A stretch of DNA of 8,887 nucleotides. Origin: Rhizobium sp. Q54. Lineage in GTDB: Bacteria; Pseudomonadota; Alphaproteobacteria; Rickettsiales; UBA1997. The stretch spans positions 1 to 8,887 of the forward strand of contig CAMBES010000056.1 of NCBI GenBank assembly GCA_945865855.1. Direction: 5' to 3'. This document shows, one piece after another, positions 7,064-8,887 of this stretch (its first letter is position 1; each line of letters begins with the position of its first letter). The position numbers were made by a program, and so were the translations under genes. The notes under the pieces are model-generated. The model was given only the letters and a program-made list of their open reading frames with translations, was not told where the DNA came from and ran no database searches.

Positions 7064-7117
7064 CGTTATTAGAATTAAGAGCTAGTAGAAATAATAGCGC
7101 GACTCTAATGACGGATC
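7064..7117 (-). repeat. Palindromic intergenic repeat, copy B (inverted relative to copy A)
   Basis: Read on the minus strand it starts GATCCGTCATTAGA (7117-7104) and ends CTTAATTCTA (7079-7070), both identical to copy A at 731-781. CGTTATTAGA (7064-7073) pairs with TCTAATGACG (7104-7113) over 10 bp with one G-U, enclosing a loop of about 30 nt. It lies upstream of the regulator and may be in its 5' leader. Together the copies face outward around the regulator and his genes. Confidence 0.65.
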
Positions 7118-7121
7118 CGTT

Positions 7122-7127
7122 TTTATA
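7122..7127 (-). promoter_or_regulatory. Possible -10 box for the TrpR-like gene
   Basis: The minus strand reads AAGTATAAAAACG, a TATAAA -10-like hexamer, but no good -35 sits 16-18 bp upstream. If real, the regulator mRNA would have a leader of roughly 115-120 nt containing repeat copy B and the two other palindromes. Confidence 0.25.
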
Positions 7128-7152
7128 CTTACTCAATCTAAAGAAGCCGATT

Positions 7153-7175
7153 AAAAAATGATTTTGCTATCATCT
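7153..7175 (-). terminator. Probable intrinsic terminator after the 209-aa gene
   Basis: On the minus strand, starting at the stop codon, ATGAT (7173-7169), AGCAAA (loop) and ATCAT (7162-7158) are followed by five T residues. Two flanking pairs (A-U and G-U) can extend the stem to 7 bp. The stem is AT-rich and so weak, but position and T-run fit a terminator that separates these genes from the TrpR-like gene. Confidence 0.5.
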
Positions 7176-7803
7176 AACTTCTTCCCCCTCCTCCTTTTTT
7201 TTGCTCAGTTCCATCTTCATTAGCACCTTCTTTGGCGGCCGCACCTTGTAACTTTGACGCCTCCAATAAAGACGGTGATGATGAGGGCATAGGTTCGTTT
7301 GCTGCCATAACTTCACTTGCACAAGAAAGCTCATTTCTTACCTCTTCGTAAAGTGAGGAGTAATTTTCTCTCAAGTACACGTTGAGTGCATCTTTAAAAT
7401 ATCTACCAATTTGAGGCTCGAGTTTTGTTTCTGGTAACGAGCTTACAACTCGACATTGACCCAAAATTGGGTCTGAGGGTTCTTTTAAATTTCCGTTACA
7501 TTGATTAGAGATTATATTAAGAACTTCGTAAGATGCTCTTAAACCTTCGTCTTGCAAATCTTCATAACACCCTTGGAATTCACTCATCAAAAAAGTTCGG
7601 AATTTTTCTTTCTGATCATTAGCTACTCGGTAAAAAAACAAGATTGCCTTTTTAAGGCCACCTTCATTTTTACTCCAAGCAGATATTAAGGCTTCAACAT
7701 TGGGTTTGGTAAACATTTCGAAATGAGCTTCGAGAATCATTTCTACAGTTTCGCTAGCTATACTGCTTTCGTCATCAGATTGAAGATCGGCGGCTGGCCT
7801 CAT
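7174..7803 (-). CDS. Unrecognised 209-aa protein with disordered C-terminus
   Basis: I do not recognise this family. Residues about 15-145 look globular and mainly helical, with acidic, amphipathic stretches such as SETVEMILEAHFEMF, FYRVANDQKEKFRTFLMSEF and YFKDALNVYLRENYSSLYEEV. Residues about 150-209 are low in complexity, rich in Ser, Ala, Glu, Lys and Gly, ending KKGGGGRS. There is no signal peptide or membrane segment. The ATG overlaps the stop of the upstream gene as ATGA, with GGAAGG just ahead, so the two are co-translated. The shared architecture of a compact region followed by a charged, serine-rich tail suggests a functional pair, possibly secreted effectors of a host-associated bacterium, but nothing proves this. 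That it is a gene rather than chance is supported by coupling, ribosome site and terminator. Confidence 0.75.
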   Translation of the reverse strand: MRPAADLQSDDESSIASETVEMILEAHFEMFTKPNVEALISAWSKNEGGLKKAILFFYRVANDQKEKFRTFLMSEFQGCYEDLQDEGLRASYEVLNIISNQCNGNLKEPSDPILGQCRVVSSLPETKLEPQIGRYFKDALNVYLRENYSSLYEEVRNELSCASEVMAANEPMPSSSPSLLEASKLQGAAAKEGANEDGTEQKKGGGGRS

Positions 7804-8879
7804 TCCCTTCCTTTATTTTCACCACTTCCTTGCTCAGATAGTTTGCGGATCTTTTGGCTCTCATTTCCTGTTGTTTCAGGCATTGTCATTTTTGTTGCTG
7901 GTTTTTTTCTTAGTAACGAAACACCACCTGTTTCTGTTCTTTGTTCTTGACCTCTCTTACCTTTCGGATTTTCTTCGGCGGCTGCGGAACTCGAAGATGA
8001 GCTTGAGATATTTTGAGCAGTTGGCCGAAGGGATTCATTAGCTGAAATAGCCCCGTAACTCATTTCCGATCTATAATCTATAATTAGAGAAATGGATGCT
8101 TTGATGCAGTCTTTAGGTGACGAATCTTCTGCAGTCGACTTTACGTCAGTTGAAGGTGACGATTTTTCTGCAGTCCACTTTATGTCAGTTAGAGCCAAGT
8201 GAACTTCAAGTGATTGCGAATGAACTTTATTATATGTATCGAAAGCATCATATGTGTCGAAATCAGTTATTAGAAGATCTTGAGCGTCCTGAACAATCTC
8301 GCAAATTCCTGGTATGTCTTGATATGTATTGAGATGTGCAGATCCAACTAATGCCAACCATTTGGATCCAGCATGTTGATCAATCACTTTTTTAGCATTT
8401 AGACTGAGTACTGCTTCTCTCATACCTCTTGCTTTTTCATCTACTCTTCTCCAAGAGTTTTCGGATTCTTCCAGCGGAATAACCTTAATGCCATTATGCT
8501 TAGCGGCTTTTACGATTTCTGTAAAATTATAATTCCTCCACTCCTTTGATTTTTTCTTACCTCCAGAATGTAATTCATGCCCATTATCCAAATGATTCAG
8601 TTTTGTTTTTAATTCATGAGACATCTCTTCCTTAGCAAAATATTCTTCAAGAAGATTTAGGTGCTCCTTGATTGATAAATGCTCCATAAAAAGAACTGTA
8701 AATCCAGAATCTTTAAACAAAGGCATATTTTGGATAAGAAATTTTTTTGGAGCAACGTCACTATGTCTTTCACCAATGCAAAGGTTCCCACCCAATAAAT
8801 CTTCCCAAGATCTCTTTTTTATTTGCTCCTCAGGAAGCTTAAGTTTAATCAATTGCGATCTTAATTCATCAGAATTCAT
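7800..8879 (-). CDS. TIKI/ChaN-like superfamily domain protein with disordered tail (start may lie beyond the window)
   Basis: Residues about 30-200 carry the pattern I associate with the TIKI/ChaN/TraB-type fold: LCIGERH (33-39), FMEHL with E66, a GIKVIPLEE strand (130-138), ARGMREAVLSL (150-160) and GSAHLNTYQDIPGICEIV (179-196). In that superfamily the two GxxH motifs (H39, H182) and the acid form the putative metal site or active site. Similar domains occur in haem-binding ChaN and in large bacterial toxins. The substrate here is unknown. Residues about 225-359 are low complexity: a 13-residue tandem repeat, a run of eight serines (292-299), then a Lys/Arg/Glu-rich tail. No signal peptide or membrane helix is seen. 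No Shine-Dalgarno is visible before the ATG at 8879 and the frame stays open to the window end, so the protein may be longer. It is coupled to the following gene. Confidence 0.75.
   Translation of the reverse strand: MNSDELRSQLIKLKLPEEQIKKRSWEDLLGGNLCIGERHSDVAPKKFLIQNMPLFKDSGFTVLFMEHLSIKEHLNLLEEYFAKEEMSHELKTKLNHLDNGHELHSGGKKKSKEWRNYNFTEIVKAAKHNGIKVIPLEESENSWRRVDEKARGMREAVLSLNAKKVIDQHAGSKWLALVGSAHLNTYQDIPGICEIVQDAQDLLITDFDTYDAFDTYNKVHSQSLEVHLALTDIKWTAEKSSPSTDVKSTAEDSSPKDCIKASISLIIDYRSEMSYGAISANESLRPTAQNISSSSSSSAAAEENPKGKRGQEQRTETGGVSLLRKKPATKMTMPETTGNESQKIRKLSEQGSGENKGRE
8116..8193 (-). repeat. In-frame 39-bp tandem duplication in the TIKI-like gene
   Basis: Two adjacent 39-bp units (8116-8154 and 8155-8193) differ at only a few bases and encode TDIKWTAEKSSPS and TDVKSTAEDSSPK (residues 231-256). 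They sit in the linker between the folded domain and the disordered tail. The period is a multiple of three, so the frame is kept. Confidence 0.85.
8232..8267 (-). repeat. In-frame 18-bp tandem repeat in the TIKI-like gene
   Basis: Two imperfect 18-bp units encode the near-repeat in DFDTYDAFDTYN (residues 206-217), just after the folded domain. It is a second small duplication close to the 39-bp one. Confidence 0.6.
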
Positions 8880-8887
8880 CTCGTAAA

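Noticed and set aside
7790..7815. The 359-aa and 209-aa frames as a single gene broken by a frameshift
   Set aside because: The junction is a clean ATGA overlap with a good GGAAGG site before the ATG, and each protein has its own folded region plus tail, so two coupled genes are the simpler reading.
7723..8886. Several short plus-strand frames opposite the TIKI-like gene
   Set aside because: Antisense shadows; no ribosome sites, and their repeated segments merely mirror the in-frame tandem repeat of the minus-strand gene.
1..8887. CRISPR array, tRNA or rRNA genes, insertion sequence with transposase
   Set aside because: No regularly spaced repeats, cloverleaf-like sequence, rRNA motif or transposase frame was found on either strand.

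Overview
The window looks like part of a low-GC, probably host-associated proteobacterial chromosome. The truncated ArgB at the left edge is alphaproteobacterial in type (GLCGKD, DPDSNIE, LGFVGEP, GGMIPKVETC). AT-rich coding, a gene for a protein with a disordered serine/lysine-rich tail, and palindromic intergenic repeats would fit an intracellular lineage such as Rickettsiales or Holosporales. That placement is an inference from remembered family signatures; no search was run.

Layout. (1) 2-667, + strand: the C-terminal three quarters of argB. (2) 668-807: a convergent intergenic gap holding a ~51-bp palindromic repeat (copy A). (3) 808-6569, - strand: a tightly packed histidine operon in the order hisG, hisD, hisC-hisB (one fused ORF), hisH, hisF, hisIE. 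(4) 6570-6702: the his control region, with a strong sigma70-type promoter whose -10 box lies inside an 18-bp palindrome closely resembling the E. coli TrpR operator. (5) 6703-6996, - strand: a TrpR/YerC-family regulator. (6) 6997-7173: an intergenic region with several palindromes, including copy B of the repeat in inverted orientation. (7) 7174-8879, - strand: two translationally coupled genes, one with TIKI/ChaN-like motifs and one unrecognised.

The his genes encode ATP phosphoribosyltransferase (HisG), the PR-ATP/PR-AMP enzyme (HisIE), IGP synthase (HisH+HisF), IGP dehydratase and histidinol-phosphate aminotransferase (the HisC-HisB fusion) and histidinol dehydrogenase (HisD). Two steps have no gene here. 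HisA, the ProFAR isomerase, normally lies between hisH and hisF, but those genes overlap by 19 nt. Histidinol-phosphate phosphatase, the N-terminal half of enterobacterial HisB, is also missing; its place is taken by HisC. The His proteins read as gammaproteobacterial in type, unlike ArgB, so the operon was probably acquired horizontally and then trimmed and fused. The regulator and operator suggest control by a TrpR-fold repressor instead of a leader-peptide attenuator. Inverted copies of the small repeat bracket the whole regulator-plus-operon block.
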